Notes: generated by a model not told the origin, from the letters alone. Shown: positions 10,518 through 18,821, counted from the stretch's first letter. The stretch is 64,000 nucleotides of DNA from Paenibacillus gorillae (GCF_000513275.1 NZ_CBVJ010000021.1:1-64000), one strand, 5' to 3'. Made by a program: numbers and translations.

Positions 10518-10941
10518 ACGGCTAGAAGGCAATGAAGATATTCAATTGCCGAATAAAATGTCAGAATGGGCGGCAGGTTTTGACCTGCAAGCCGCTGTCG
10601 GTGAACCGGTCATACTTGCACCGGGAGAGCGTAAGCTCATTCCAACCGGATTCGCAATGGCGATGCCAGCGCAGCTTGAGGCGCAAATCCGCCCAAGAAG
10701 CGGTCTGGCTTACAAGCATGGCATTACCTGCTTGAACTCGCCGGGAACAATCGACGCAGATTACCGGGGCGAAGTAAAGGTGCTGCTTGTTAATCTGGGT
10801 CAGGAACCATTCACGATTACACGCGGCGAGCGAATTGCCCAAATGGTATTTCAGCAAATTCCGGCGATTGAAATCGCATTGGCGGATGAGCTGCCGGATA
10901 CCGTTCGCGGTGCCGGGGGCTTTGGCCATACAGGCGTTTAG
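10498..10941 (+). CDS. dut: dUTP diphosphatase
   Basis: Hydrolyses dUTP to dUMP, keeping uracil out of DNA. 147 residues, normal for the trimeric family. All five motifs are recognisable: AAGFDLQA, RPRSGLAY, NSPGTIDADYRGEVKVLL, RGERIAQMV and GAGGFGHTG. The start is TTG 10498 preceded by GGGGAGGA, inside the end of the M16 gene, so the two are co-transcribed and probably coupled. Confidence 0.95.
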   Translation: MFQVLFKRLEGNEDIQLPNKMSEWAAGFDLQAAVGEPVILAPGERKLIPTGFAMAMPAQLEAQIRPRSGLAYKHGITCLNSPGTIDADYRGEVKVLLVNLGQEPFTITRGERIAQMVFQQIPAIEIALADELPDTVRGAGGFGHTGV

Positions 10942-10949
10942 GTTTGATG

Positions 10950-11002
10950 AGAGAGCTGGTTCCTCCTGCAGTAACTGCAGGAGGAACCAGCTCTCTTTTT
11001 TT
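10950..11002 (+). terminator. Very strong dut terminator
   Basis: A 23-base perfect inverted repeat (10950-10972 with 10974-10996) closes on a minimal loop and runs into seven T. One of the longest hairpins in the window. It separates the dut transcript from dpaA. Confidence 0.9.
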
Positions 11003-11038
11003 GGTTGCGGCTCCCTGGTCGCAGCGATTGGCCATTAA

Positions 11039-11146
11039 CTTAACCACATTTTCAGCAGGCTACAATGTGTTTAATCACACTAGCTTAATCACATTGTCAG
11101 CAGGCTGCAATGTGATTAATGATATTAGCTTAATCACATTGTCAGC
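11039..11146. repeat. Tandem 45-base palindromic repeat upstream of dpaA
   Basis: Copies begin at 11039, 11084 and 11129, exactly 45 bases apart; the third stops after 18 bases. Each full unit has inverted arms TTAATCACATTG and CAATGTGATTAA around TCAGCAGGCTG. The second copy is a perfect 12-base stem and the first has diverged. No convincing ORF covers it. It lies between the dut terminator and dpaA. No known family recognised. Confidence 0.8.
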
Positions 11147-11153
11147 TTTTTTT

Positions 11154-11181
11154 CACCCATTCTGGGCGCTGGCATAAGATG
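11154..11181 (+). promoter_or_regulatory. Weak candidate sigma-K promoter for dpaAB
   Basis: CACC at 11154-11157 and CATAAGATG at 11173-11181, 15 bases apart, against the sigma-K pattern of an AC-containing -35 and CATANNNTA. One mismatch in the -10 and a slightly short spacer. Supported mainly by the known sigma-K control of dipicolinate synthase in B. subtilis. Confidence 0.3.
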
Positions 11182-11217
11182 ATTTATAACTCGTGCGCAG
11201 AAAGGAGTGATAGCTGC

Positions 11218-12117
11218 ATGTTAACAGGCATTCAAGTGCTGCTGCTTGGCGGCGATGCAAGGCAGCTCGAGGTCATTCGGAAGCTGTCGGAATTAGATGC
11301 GACGGTGACCGTATCGGGTTTCGAGGGGCTTCATTCATCGCTGGATGGCGCGGTGCATGCCGAGTTTGACGAGCAACTGTTCGATAACATCGACGCGCTG
11401 CTGCTGCCTGCGGTCGGCACTGACGACCAAGGCTTGATTCATACCGTGTTCAGCGATCGCGAGATTCGGCTCCTGGATCAGCATCTCGCTCGTGCGCCTA
11501 AGCATTGCAAAGTATACACAGGTATGGCGAAGCTATACTTGAGGGATATTTGCCGGCAGCAGGGGCTGGAACTTATCGAATTGTTTGATCGGGATGACGT
11601 TGCCATTTATAACTCCATTCCCACAGCTGAGGGTGCGATAATGCTCGCTATCCAGAATACGGATATCACGATTCACGGCTCAACTTCAATGGTGCTTGGC
11701 TTCGGCCGAACCGGCTTCACGATGGCCCGCACCCTCCAGGGATTGGGTGCAGATGTACTCGTCGGCGTAAGGCGTACAGAGCATTTTGCAAGGGCTGCGG
11801 AAATGGGCTTCAAGCCTTTCTACACCAGTAAACTGCTGGAGTATACAGGCAATATTGACTTGCTTTTTAATACAATTCCGACTATGATAGTCACAGCGCA
11901 AATTATAGCGAATTTACCTTCGCGGGCCGTTATTATTGACCTCGCTTCCAAGCCTGGCGGAACAGATTTCCGCTTCGCCGAGAAACGGGGAATCAAGGCG
12001 ATGCTCGCGCCCGGCCTGCCCGGTATCGTTGCACCCAAAACAGCTGGACGAATCATAGCCGATTGTTTGTCTCAATTGATTATGGACGATTCGATTAAGC
12101 GGGGGAATGGGCAATGA
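11218..12117 (+). CDS. dpaA: Dipicolinate synthase subunit A
   Basis: With DpaB, converts the dihydrodipicolinate-pathway intermediate to dipicolinic acid, the spore-core Ca2+ chelator. 299 residues from ATG 11218, which follows AAGGAGTGA. N-terminal Rossmann-like segment (LLLGGDARQLEVIRKL) and a second nucleotide-binding fold near residue 155 (STSMVLGFGRTGFTMARTLQGLG). The stop overlaps the dpaB start (ATGA). It stands directly before the asd-dapG-dapA block that supplies its substrate. Confidence 0.96.
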   Translation: MLTGIQVLLLGGDARQLEVIRKLSELDATVTVSGFEGLHSSLDGAVHAEFDEQLFDNIDALLLPAVGTDDQGLIHTVFSDREIRLLDQHLARAPKHCKVYTGMAKLYLRDICRQQGLELIELFDRDDVAIYNSIPTAEGAIMLAIQNTDITIHGSTSMVLGFGRTGFTMARTLQGLGADVLVGVRRTEHFARAAEMGFKPFYTSKLLEYTGNIDLLFNTIPTMIVTAQIIANLPSRAVIIDLASKPGGTDFRFAEKRGIKAMLAPGLPGIVAPKTAGRIIADCLSQLIMDDSIKRGNGQ

Positions 12118-12707
12118 ATTGGTCGGGATTAACGGTAGGATACGCATTATCAGGGTCGCACTGCACACTTGCCGAAATTATGCCGCAAATTGCGAGATTT
12201 GTAGACGCGGGAGCGAACGTCATTCCGATCGTTTCCAATACGATTATGACGACGGATACACGCTTTGGCACCTCGGAGGAATGGCAAACGCAGTTAAAAG
12301 CGATAACGGGCAATGAGATTATTTCGACGATTGTGCAAGCGGAGCCGCTTGGGCCATCGAAACAGATTGACGTGCTATTGATTGCGCCATGCACGGGCAA
12401 TACGACAAGCAGACTAGCAAATGCGTTGACAGACAGTGCTGTATTGATGGCTGCCAAAGCGCAAATGAGAAATGGAAGACCAGTCGTGCTTGCTATTTCA
12501 ACGAATGACGGACTTGGGTTGAATGCCGCGAACATCGCAAAGCTGTTAGTGGCTAAACATATTTATTTTGTGCCTTTTGGCCAAGATAATCCCGTTCAAA
12601 AACCGAACTCGCTAGTAGCCAGAATGGACTTGGCACTGGAGACGTGCGAGGCTGCGCTGCAAGGGAAACAACTGCAGCCGCTGCTTATTGAACGGTTTAA
12701 TTACTAG
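12114..12707 (+). CDS. dpaB: Dipicolinate synthase subunit B (flavoprotein)
   Basis: Flavoprotein-fold partner of DpaA in dipicolinate synthesis in the mother cell. 197 residues. The N-terminus GLTVGYALSGSHCTLAEIMPQ and the flavin-binding APCTGNTTSRLANALTDSAV segment are typical. It begins at the ATGA overlap with dpaA, so the two are coupled. The 63 bases to asd are T-rich with no clear hairpin. Confidence 0.96.
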   Translation: MNWSGLTVGYALSGSHCTLAEIMPQIARFVDAGANVIPIVSNTIMTTDTRFGTSEEWQTQLKAITGNEIISTIVQAEPLGPSKQIDVLLIAPCTGNTTSRLANALTDSAVLMAAKAQMRNGRPVVLAISTNDGLGLNAANIAKLLVAKHIYFVPFGQDNPVQKPNSLVARMDLALETCEAALQGKQLQPLLIERFNY

Positions 12708-12770
12708 CCTTATTTGTTTTTATTTCATTTTTTATTGGTTGTTCAAAGATAGAGGGGAGAATTACGACAG

Positions 12771-13805
12771 ATGTCCAATCAGAAATTGTTTAACGTTGCG
12801 GTAGTAGGCGCAACAGGCGCAGTAGGGGAACAAATACTGAACTTGCTCGATACGAGAAATTTTCCTATCCGCGAATTAAAGCTGTTGTCCTCGGCTCGTT
12901 CCGCTGGCACCAAATTAAAGTTCAAAGGCCAAGAAGTAACCGTAGAGGAAGCAACTCCGGACAGCTTCAAGGGCGTTGATATAGCATTGTTCAGCGCCGG
13001 GGGCGACGTGACTAAAGCACTCGCTCCGCATGCGGTGGAACATGGCACGATTTGCATTGATAACACGAACGCTTACCGCATGGATCCGAATACGCCGCTT
13101 GTCGTTCCGGAAGTGAACATTGAGAAAGTAAGCGAGCACAAAGGCATTATTGCGAATCCGAATTGCTCGACGATTCAAATGGTTGCAGCTTTGAAGCCGC
13201 TGCAGGACAAATATGGAATCAGCCGTATTATTGTTTCCACATACCAAGCGGTATCTGGCGCTGGTGCACGCGCAATTGACGAAATGCTTCGCCAAACTCG
13301 CGCTGCATTGGATGGCGAGCCGGTTAACCCGGACATTTTGCCAGTAGGCAGCTTGCCTGTTAAGCATCAAATTGCTTTCAACGCTGTTCCGCAAATCGAT
13401 AAATTCCAAGACAACGGCTACACGCTGGAAGAAATGAAGATGGTCCGCGAGACGAAAAAAATTATGAACGACGAATCGATCGAAGTAACTGCTACTTGCG
13501 TTCGTATTCCAGTCGTTTACGGCCATTCCGAATCCGTATATGTTGAACTTAAAAATAATTATGACCTGGAAGATGTCAAACAGCTGCTCGCGAACGCGCC
13601 AGGCGTAACGCTGGTAGATGATCCGGCGAATCAGCAATACCCATTGGCAACAGACGCTGCAGGCAAGCCAGACGTATTCGTCGGCCGCCTGAGACGGGAT
13701 CTGGGCCATGAGCGCGGACTTAACCTGTGGATCGTTTCCGATAATCTGATGAAGGGCGCCGCATGGAACGCCGTTCAAATTGCAGAGCATATCGCAAAAG
13801 GCTAA
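12771..13805 (+). CDS. asd: Aspartate-semialdehyde dehydrogenase
   Basis: NADPH-dependent reduction of aspartyl phosphate to aspartate semialdehyde, the branch point to lysine/diaminopimelate, threonine and methionine. 344 residues. N-terminal VVGATGAVGEQIL (cofactor site) and the active-site Cys in NPNCSTIQ near residue 128 are present. The start ATG follows GAGGGGAGAA. It heads the asd-dapG-dapA cluster, as in B. subtilis. Confidence 0.97.
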   Translation: MSNQKLFNVAVVGATGAVGEQILNLLDTRNFPIRELKLLSSARSAGTKLKFKGQEVTVEEATPDSFKGVDIALFSAGGDVTKALAPHAVEHGTICIDNTNAYRMDPNTPLVVPEVNIEKVSEHKGIIANPNCSTIQMVAALKPLQDKYGISRIIVSTYQAVSGAGARAIDEMLRQTRAALDGEPVNPDILPVGSLPVKHQIAFNAVPQIDKFQDNGYTLEEMKMVRETKKIMNDESIEVTATCVRIPVVYGHSESVYVELKNNYDLEDVKQLLANAPGVTLVDDPANQQYPLATDAAGKPDVFVGRLRRDLGHERGLNLWIVSDNLMKGAAWNAVQIAEHIAKG

Positions 13806-13863
13806 AGGTAAAGGTTGACGGCAATATTGACATCTTGCTATCGGTACCGGAGGATAATCATTC

Positions 13864-15075
13864 ATGCGCATCCTGGTTCAGAAATTCGGGGGCACGTCAC
13901 TTTCGTCCGATAAAGCTAGAAATCACTGTGTAGAACATATTGCCAGAGAGCTGAAGAACGGTTTCCGTATCGTCGTTGTCGTTTCGGCGATGGGTCGCAA
14001 AGGCGACCCGTACGCTACGGATACCCTGCTTCAGCTCATTCGCGATAACGGCGACCATTTACCGCCCCGCGAGCGGGATATGCTGCTAGGCTGCGGAGAG
14101 ATTATTTCCGCTTCTGCCTTATGCAGCCTGCTCTGCTCGCGGGGCATTGCTGCAATTGTGCTTAATGGGGGCCAGGCGGGCATTCGGACGGATGAGCAAT
14201 TCGGCCATGCGCGCATTAAAGAGCTTCATCCCGACCGCATACTGTCACACTTGCGGACTGGCGAGGTCGTGATCGTAACCGGTTTCCAAGGCAGTACAGA
14301 GTACGGTGATATGACTACGCTAGGCCGGGGAGGAAGCGATACCTCGGCAACCGCGATTGGCGCAGCACTTCGTGCAGACTGTGTAGACATTTACACCGAT
14401 GTGAATGGCATCTTGACGGCTGATCCTCGTTTGGTCAAAGACGCGAAGCCGCTGCTGGTCGTTGGCTATGCTGAAATATGCAATATGGCGCGCCAGGGAG
14501 CAAAGGTCATTCATCCCCGTGCTGTAGAAATCGCACAGCAAGCCCGTATCCCGATTCGGGTACGCTCCACTTTTTCCGATGATGAAGGCACGCTTGTAAC
14601 TGACAGGCCAGAGCTCGCGAAGGGCTATGTAAGCGATCGTCATGTAACAGGTATTGCACATGTGTCCGGCATTACGCAAATTTCGGTTCAAGCGATAGAG
14701 GGCCGTTCGGACGTGCAATTGCAAGTGTTTCAGACGATGGCCCGCAATCATATTAGCGTTGACTTTATTAACGTAACGCCAAGCGGCGCGGTGTATACTG
14801 TGTTCGATCACGATGCAGACCGTGCTGTGCGTTTACTTCAGGATATTGGATATTTACCAACTGCAATTAATGGCTGTGCGAAAGTGTCGGTCATCGGCGG
14901 GGGCATGAACGGCGTGCCCGGCGTCATGGCGCGAATCGTCGAGGCATTGACGGAACAAGGCATTACAATTATGCAATCGGCGGATTCGAACACGACGATA
15001 TGGGTACTTGTGAAGGAGCCGGATATGGCCCCTGCGCTACAAGCGCTTCACGCCAAGTTTGGACTTCATTTATAA
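13864..15075 (+). CDS. dapG: Aspartate kinase (aspartokinase I type)
   Basis: Phosphorylates aspartate, the first step toward diaminopimelate and lysine. 403 residues, a monofunctional aspartokinase. N-terminal KFGGTSLSS and the TTLGRGGSDTSATAIG region form the kinase core. Two ACT domains fill about residues 265-403. The DapG call, a diaminopimelate-regulated isozyme, rests on its location between asd and dapA, an order conserved in Bacillales. Confidence 0.93.
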   Translation: MRILVQKFGGTSLSSDKARNHCVEHIARELKNGFRIVVVVSAMGRKGDPYATDTLLQLIRDNGDHLPPRERDMLLGCGEIISASALCSLLCSRGIAAIVLNGGQAGIRTDEQFGHARIKELHPDRILSHLRTGEVVIVTGFQGSTEYGDMTTLGRGGSDTSATAIGAALRADCVDIYTDVNGILTADPRLVKDAKPLLVVGYAEICNMARQGAKVIHPRAVEIAQQARIPIRVRSTFSDDEGTLVTDRPELAKGYVSDRHVTGIAHVSGITQISVQAIEGRSDVQLQVFQTMARNHISVDFINVTPSGAVYTVFDHDADRAVRLLQDIGYLPTAINGCAKVSVIGGGMNGVPGVMARIVEALTEQGITIMQSADSNTTIWVLVKEPDMAPALQALHAKFGLHL

Positions 15076-15123
15076 TAGTAACAGTGCATAATTGCTCGTA
15101 AAGTTTTGTAGGAGGTTTTTTGG

Positions 15124-15996
15124 ATGGATTACGGAAGATTAATGACGGCAATGGTCACACCATTTGATGCAAATGGTCAGATTGACTGGGAAGTTACGGG
15201 ACGTCTGATCGATTATCTAATTGAAGAACAGCTCAGCGATACTCTGGTCGTGTCGGGAACAACGGGAGAATCGCCTACGTTGACGGACGAGGAGAAATTG
15301 GCATTGTTCCGCTTTTCGGTAGAACGCGCGGGCGGACGCTGCAAAATTATTGCAGGAACGGGCAGCAACAACACAGCACATTCCATCCACCTAACGAAGG
15401 AAGCGGAGAGTTGCGGCGTAGACGGCGTTCTGCTCGTAGCTCCTTACTACAACAAGCCGAACCAAGAAGGACTCTATCAGCATTTCAAAGCGATTGCAGA
15501 ATCTACGACTTTGCCGGTCGTTCTCTATAACGTCCCAGGACGAACTGGAATTAACCTGTCGGCTGAAACGACGATTCGTCTGGCTCAACTGGACAATATC
15601 GTAGCGACAAAAGATTGCGCGAGCCCGGATCAGTTGACTCAAATTGTCGCTGGCGCTCCGTCAACATTCCGTGTATATAGCGGAGACGATAGTGCGACGT
15701 TGACAACGCTTGCGGTCGGCGGACACGGTATTATCAGCGTAGCCAGCCATGTTATCGGTGCAAAAATGAAACAGCTGATTGAAGCTTATTTGAGCGGAGA
15801 CGTTCGTCAGGCTGCTGTACTTCATCAGGAATGTCATCCGGTATTCAAAGGGTTGTTCGAGAGCCCGCATCCGGTTCCAAATCCGGTTGCCGTCAAGTAT
15901 GCTCTTACTTTGAAAGGCATACCGGTCGGCAGCGTGAGACTTCCGCTTGTTCCAGCGACGGAAGCAGAGAAAGAATTTATCAGTAAATTGATATAG
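15124..15996 (+). CDS. dapA: 4-hydroxy-tetrahydrodipicolinate synthase
   Basis: Condenses pyruvate with aspartate semialdehyde; its product feeds lysine/diaminopimelate and, via DpaAB, dipicolinate. 290 residues in a TIM barrel. SGTTGESPTL near residue 43, the Tyr of LYNVPGRTG near 133 and the Schiff-base Lys in VATKDCASPD near 161 are all present. The ribosome site GTAGGAGG sits just before ATG 15124. A terminator follows 13 bases after the stop. Confidence 0.97.
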   Translation: MDYGRLMTAMVTPFDANGQIDWEVTGRLIDYLIEEQLSDTLVVSGTTGESPTLTDEEKLALFRFSVERAGGRCKIIAGTGSNNTAHSIHLTKEAESCGVDGVLLVAPYYNKPNQEGLYQHFKAIAESTTLPVVLYNVPGRTGINLSAETTIRLAQLDNIVATKDCASPDQLTQIVAGAPSTFRVYSGDDSATLTTLAVGGHGIISVASHVIGAKMKQLIEAYLSGDVRQAAVLHQECHPVFKGLFESPHPVPNPVAVKYALTLKGIPVGSVRLPLVPATEAEKEFISKLI

Positions 15997-16008
15997 GACT
16001 TATAAAGA

Positions 16009-16043
16009 GGCGGTGCAGGATGATTCCTGCGTCGCCTTTTTTT
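16009..16043 (+). terminator. dapA terminator (copy 1 of a duplicated terminator)
   Basis: Arms GGCGGTGCAGGA and TCCTGCGTCGCC around TGAT, then seven T. A closely similar hairpin recurs at 16538-16570. Confidence 0.85.
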
Positions 16044-16537
16044 GTTCGCTGAGGTTGCTCCGGGACTCGCTGCGCGTATTGGTTCATGCTGCCGTTCTTG
16101 ATTCCATGGCTCGCATCGCTTACACGATGTCAGAATGGATAGAACCTGCGAAAAGTCATCCTGAACTCAAAACGCTCCGCTCGCCCAAATACGTACAAAC
16201 TGATGCGATCAGACACACTATAGTGATAGTAGATTTTACGTTTGCTATCGTCTGCCACGGATCAAAATGTAAAAATACATGTTGTCAGCCGAGTTTTCGA
16301 CGTTTTACCGCTTCAAAATGCAAATGTGCATTTTGATTGGCCTGAATAGCCTCAAAATCGTGAAATATAGCGATTTCAACTGCACTTTTGCATTTTGATT
16401 GTTGTTTTGGTACCTTTAGGGGCTTATCAACCTGCATTTTTACATTTTGTTTTGTGCTTTAGCTTGGAAGGCTGGTAGGCGGAGGTTAAGCAGCATTGGC
16501 GGGGCGTGTCACATGGTCAAAGCAGGTTATCTTAAAG
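16044..16537. repeat. Gene-free segment with four copies of a CTGCA..CATTTTG repeat
   Basis: No supportable gene. Copies of the pattern CCTGCAYWTTTRCATTTTGA lie at 16262-16281 (minus), 16313-16336 (a near-palindromic head-to-head pair), 16380-16399 and 16431-16449. A small AATCG/CGATT inverted repeat precedes the third copy. Two more copies are found at 47064-47134. An open frame at 16013-16336 starts inside the dapA terminator and is not credible. Confidence 0.7.
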
Positions 16538-16570
16538 GCGGTGCAGGAATGATTCTGCACCGCTTTTTTT
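16538..16570 (+). terminator. Orphan terminator (copy 2)
   Basis: GCGGTGCAG / CTGCACCGC stem and seven T. It closely copies the dapA terminator, yet no gene lies between the two. Confidence 0.75.
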
Positions 16571-16665
16571 GACGCGAATTAGATAGGCTTCTGCTTGGCG
16601 TATAGTGTAACGTTGATGCTGAGACACGGTGTATCAACATGAGATTGCTTGGAGGCCTGTACAAG

Positions 16666-16817
16666 AGGCGAAGGCAAGCTCTACCGTTCTTCTAAAAAAA
16701 AGAAACATATCATGATAACAAGAGACGGAGTAAGCGAATGATTCTGGAGAAGCGGCAGCGTTCGCCTTTGTATCCGGATTCCAACCTTTTAGCTTAATTA
16801 ATGGAATCCGGATACAA
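16666..16817. repeat. Structured intergenic element with a 16-base inverted repeat
   Basis: TTGTATCCGGATTCCA (16768-16783) is perfectly inverted at 16802-16817 with an 18-base loop. Just upstream, GCGAAT/GTTCGC arms (about 16735-16764) form a second stem, and AGGCGAA (16666-16672) can pair with TTCGCCT (16761-16767) as an outer helix. No ORF or U tract. It may be a structured RNA, a regulatory element of rnjB, or an inserted repeat. Confidence 0.55.
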
Positions 16818-16918
16818 CAGCGATCGGAAGAACATTCACTTATGTAGTCGACACAGTTACCATAAAAATTTTTAATCATTAACTGAAGAACACGGACAAG
16901 CCCGAAGAGGGAAATAGT

Positions 16919-16948
16919 TTGTGTTCTCTCAATTTTTTCCTGTATAAT
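16919..16948 (+). promoter_or_regulatory. rnjB promoter (sigma-A)
   Basis: TTGTGT, 18 bases, TATAAT (16943-16948), about 100 bases before the rnjB start. Confidence 0.6.
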
Positions 16949-17046
16949 GGGTTCAAACAACGGTTCGGCAATGATTGGCATTTCGGCATCTCACCGGAGT
17001 TCGTCCCACACAGGGAGGGCTGCGGTCATAAAAGGGAGGGAATCGC

Positions 17047-18726
17047 TTGTCAAAGAAGAACGATACGGATAAATTGCTCGTTTTTGCACTGGGTGGAGTC
17101 GGAGAGATCGGCAAAAATATGTATGTCATCCAATACGCAGACGATATAGTTGTGGTAGATGCGGGGTTGAAATTTCCGGAGGAGGACATGCTTGGCATTG
17201 ATATCGTCATTCCCGATATTTCATATTTGCTCGAAAATCAGCATAAAGTTCGCGGCATCGTCATCACGCATGGTCATGAAGATCATATCGGAGGTCTGCC
17301 TTATGTTCTCAAAGAGCTTAATGTACCCGTCTACGGTACGAAGCTAACGTTGGGGCTAATAGAAGGCAAGCTGAAGGAAGCAGGATTGCTAGGTGAAACT
17401 AAGCGGGAATTAATCCATGCCGACTCGGAGATCGAGCTGGGTCAAATACGAGTCTCCTTCTTCAAGACAAATCACAGCATTCCTGATTCAGTAGGCGTCT
17501 GTCTTGACACGCCAGAGGGAAGCGTCGTTCATACTGGAGATTTTAAATTCGATTATACGCCTGTGAACGGACAATATGCGGATTTGCAGCGAATCGCTGG
17601 TATCGGCCAACGCGGCGTCCTTGTACTGCTGTCCGACAGCACCAATGCGGAAAGGCCGGGCTACACCCCTTCGGAGAAAAATGTAGGCGAGGTGCTCGAA
17701 GATTTGTTCTACAAAGCGCCTCAGCGGGTTGTCGTTGCCACCTTTGCCTCCAATGTTCATCGTGTTCAGCAAGTCATTCATGCTGCGGAAGCGACGAACC
17801 GAAAGATCGCGGTTATCGGCCGCAGTATGGTTAATGTCGTGAACATCGCCTCAGAGCTTGGCTACTTGCATGTGCCGGAAGGGATGCTGATTGAACCGGA
17901 GGAAGTCAATAAGCTTGCGGCCGACCGCGTCGTCATCTTATGCACGGGAAGCCAAGGCGAGCCGATGTCCGCTCTAACCCGGATGGCCCGGGCAACGCAC
18001 CGGAAAGTCGATATTTTGCCAGGAGATACGGTTATTATTGCAGCAACGCCGATTCCAGGCAATGAGCGTTATGTGGGCCGAACGGTTGATGAGCTATTCA
18101 GGCTTGGCGCACATGTGGTCTATGGACCCGGTTCAGTGTCCGGCGTTCACGTCTCTGGGCATGGCAGCCAGGAAGAATTGAAGCTCATGCTGAATTTAAT
18201 TAAGCCGAAATATTTTATCCCGATCCACGGTGAGTATCGTATGCTTCGTTTGCATGCGGGGTTGGGTGAAGATGTAGGCATTGACCGGGACAATATCTTA
18301 GTCTTGGAAAATGGGGAAACGGTTGAGTTTCATAACGGCGACGCGAGAAAAGGCTCGAAGGTGCAGGCCGGGAATATACTAATCGACGGCCTTGGCGTCG
18401 GGGATGTCGGCAATATTGTGCTCCGCGATCGTAAGCTTTTGTCGCAGGACGGCATTCTAGTTGTCGTTGTCACGTTGAGCAAGCAAGATGGGACCATTTT
18501 GTCAGGTCCTGATATTATTTCACGAGGTTTCGTTTATGTCCGGGAAGCGGAAGGACTGCTGGATGAAGCGGGGAAAATTGTATCGTCGACGTTAAACCGA
18601 TTAATGAACGATAAAGTGAATGAATGGGCATCTCTCAAAACAAGCGTGAAAGATGCGCTGGGACGCTATCTCTACGAACAGACGAGACGCCGCCCGATGA
18701 TATTGCCTATTATTATGGAAGTGTGA
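17047..18726 (+). CDS. rnjB: Ribonuclease J
   Basis: Metallo-beta-lactamase/beta-CASP RNase with endo- and 5'-3' exonuclease activity in mRNA decay and rRNA maturation. 559 residues. The zinc motif HGHEDHIGG near residue 75, HTGDFKFD near 165 and SGHGSQEELK near 370 are intact, so both metals should bind. The start is TTG 17047, 5 bases after GGGAGGG. Position between dapA and tepA matches B. subtilis rnjB (RNase J2), which is why that symbol is used; J1 and J2 cannot be told apart with certainty here. Confidence 0.93.
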   Translation: MSKKNDTDKLLVFALGGVGEIGKNMYVIQYADDIVVVDAGLKFPEEDMLGIDIVIPDISYLLENQHKVRGIVITHGHEDHIGGLPYVLKELNVPVYGTKLTLGLIEGKLKEAGLLGETKRELIHADSEIELGQIRVSFFKTNHSIPDSVGVCLDTPEGSVVHTGDFKFDYTPVNGQYADLQRIAGIGQRGVLVLLSDSTNAERPGYTPSEKNVGEVLEDLFYKAPQRVVVATFASNVHRVQQVIHAAEATNRKIAVIGRSMVNVVNIASELGYLHVPEGMLIEPEEVNKLAADRVVILCTGSQGEPMSALTRMARATHRKVDILPGDTVIIAATPIPGNERYVGRTVDELFRLGAHVVYGPGSVSGVHVSGHGSQEELKLMLNLIKPKYFIPIHGEYRMLRLHAGLGEDVGIDRDNILVLENGETVEFHNGDARKGSKVQAGNILIDGLGVGDVGNIVLRDRKLLSQDGILVVVVTLSKQDGTILSGPDIISRGFVYVREAEGLLDEAGKIVSSTLNRLMNDKVNEWASLKTSVKDALGRYLYEQTRRRPMILPIIMEV

Positions 18727-18741
18727 CTACCGTAACCTTTG

Positions 18742-18788
18742 AAGAGACCGATGCTGAGCGGCAAGTCGCCGCCAATCGGTCTCTTTTT
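18742..18788 (+). terminator. rnjB terminator
   Basis: AAGAGACCGAT (18742-18752) pairs with ATCGGTCTCTT (18775-18785), with inner GGC/GCC pairs and a T tract. Confidence 0.85.
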
Positions 18789-18792
18789 ATCT

Positions 18793-18821
18793 GTATAAAT
18801 TCAGCAGTCGACCTCATACTA
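18793..18821 (+). promoter_or_regulatory. Candidate sigma-G/sigma-F promoter for tepA
   Basis: GTATA at 18793-18797, 17 bases, CATACTA at 18815-18821, against the forespore consensus GHATR-N18-CATNHTA. The hexamers match; the spacer is one base short. It lies 52 bases before tepA. Confidence 0.45.

Noticed and set aside
11039-11146. CRISPR array from regularly spaced palindromic units
   Set aside because: The 45-base units are contiguous with no unique spacers, and no cas genes are present.
10944-11177. Small frame across the dut terminator and the 45-base repeats
   Set aside because: It would translate a terminator hairpin and palindromic repeats; the repetitive product reflects the DNA repeat, not selection on protein.
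13085-13871. Long antisense frame over asd and dapG start
   Set aside because: Complement of conserved enzymes, no supporting signals.
16013-16336. 107-codon frame after dapA
   Set aside because: Begins inside the dapA terminator and runs through intergenic repeats; no ribosome site and no protein-like pattern.
16634-16981. Minus-strand frame upstream of rnjB
   Set aside because: Covers a long inverted repeat and the rnjB promoter; composition not gene-like.
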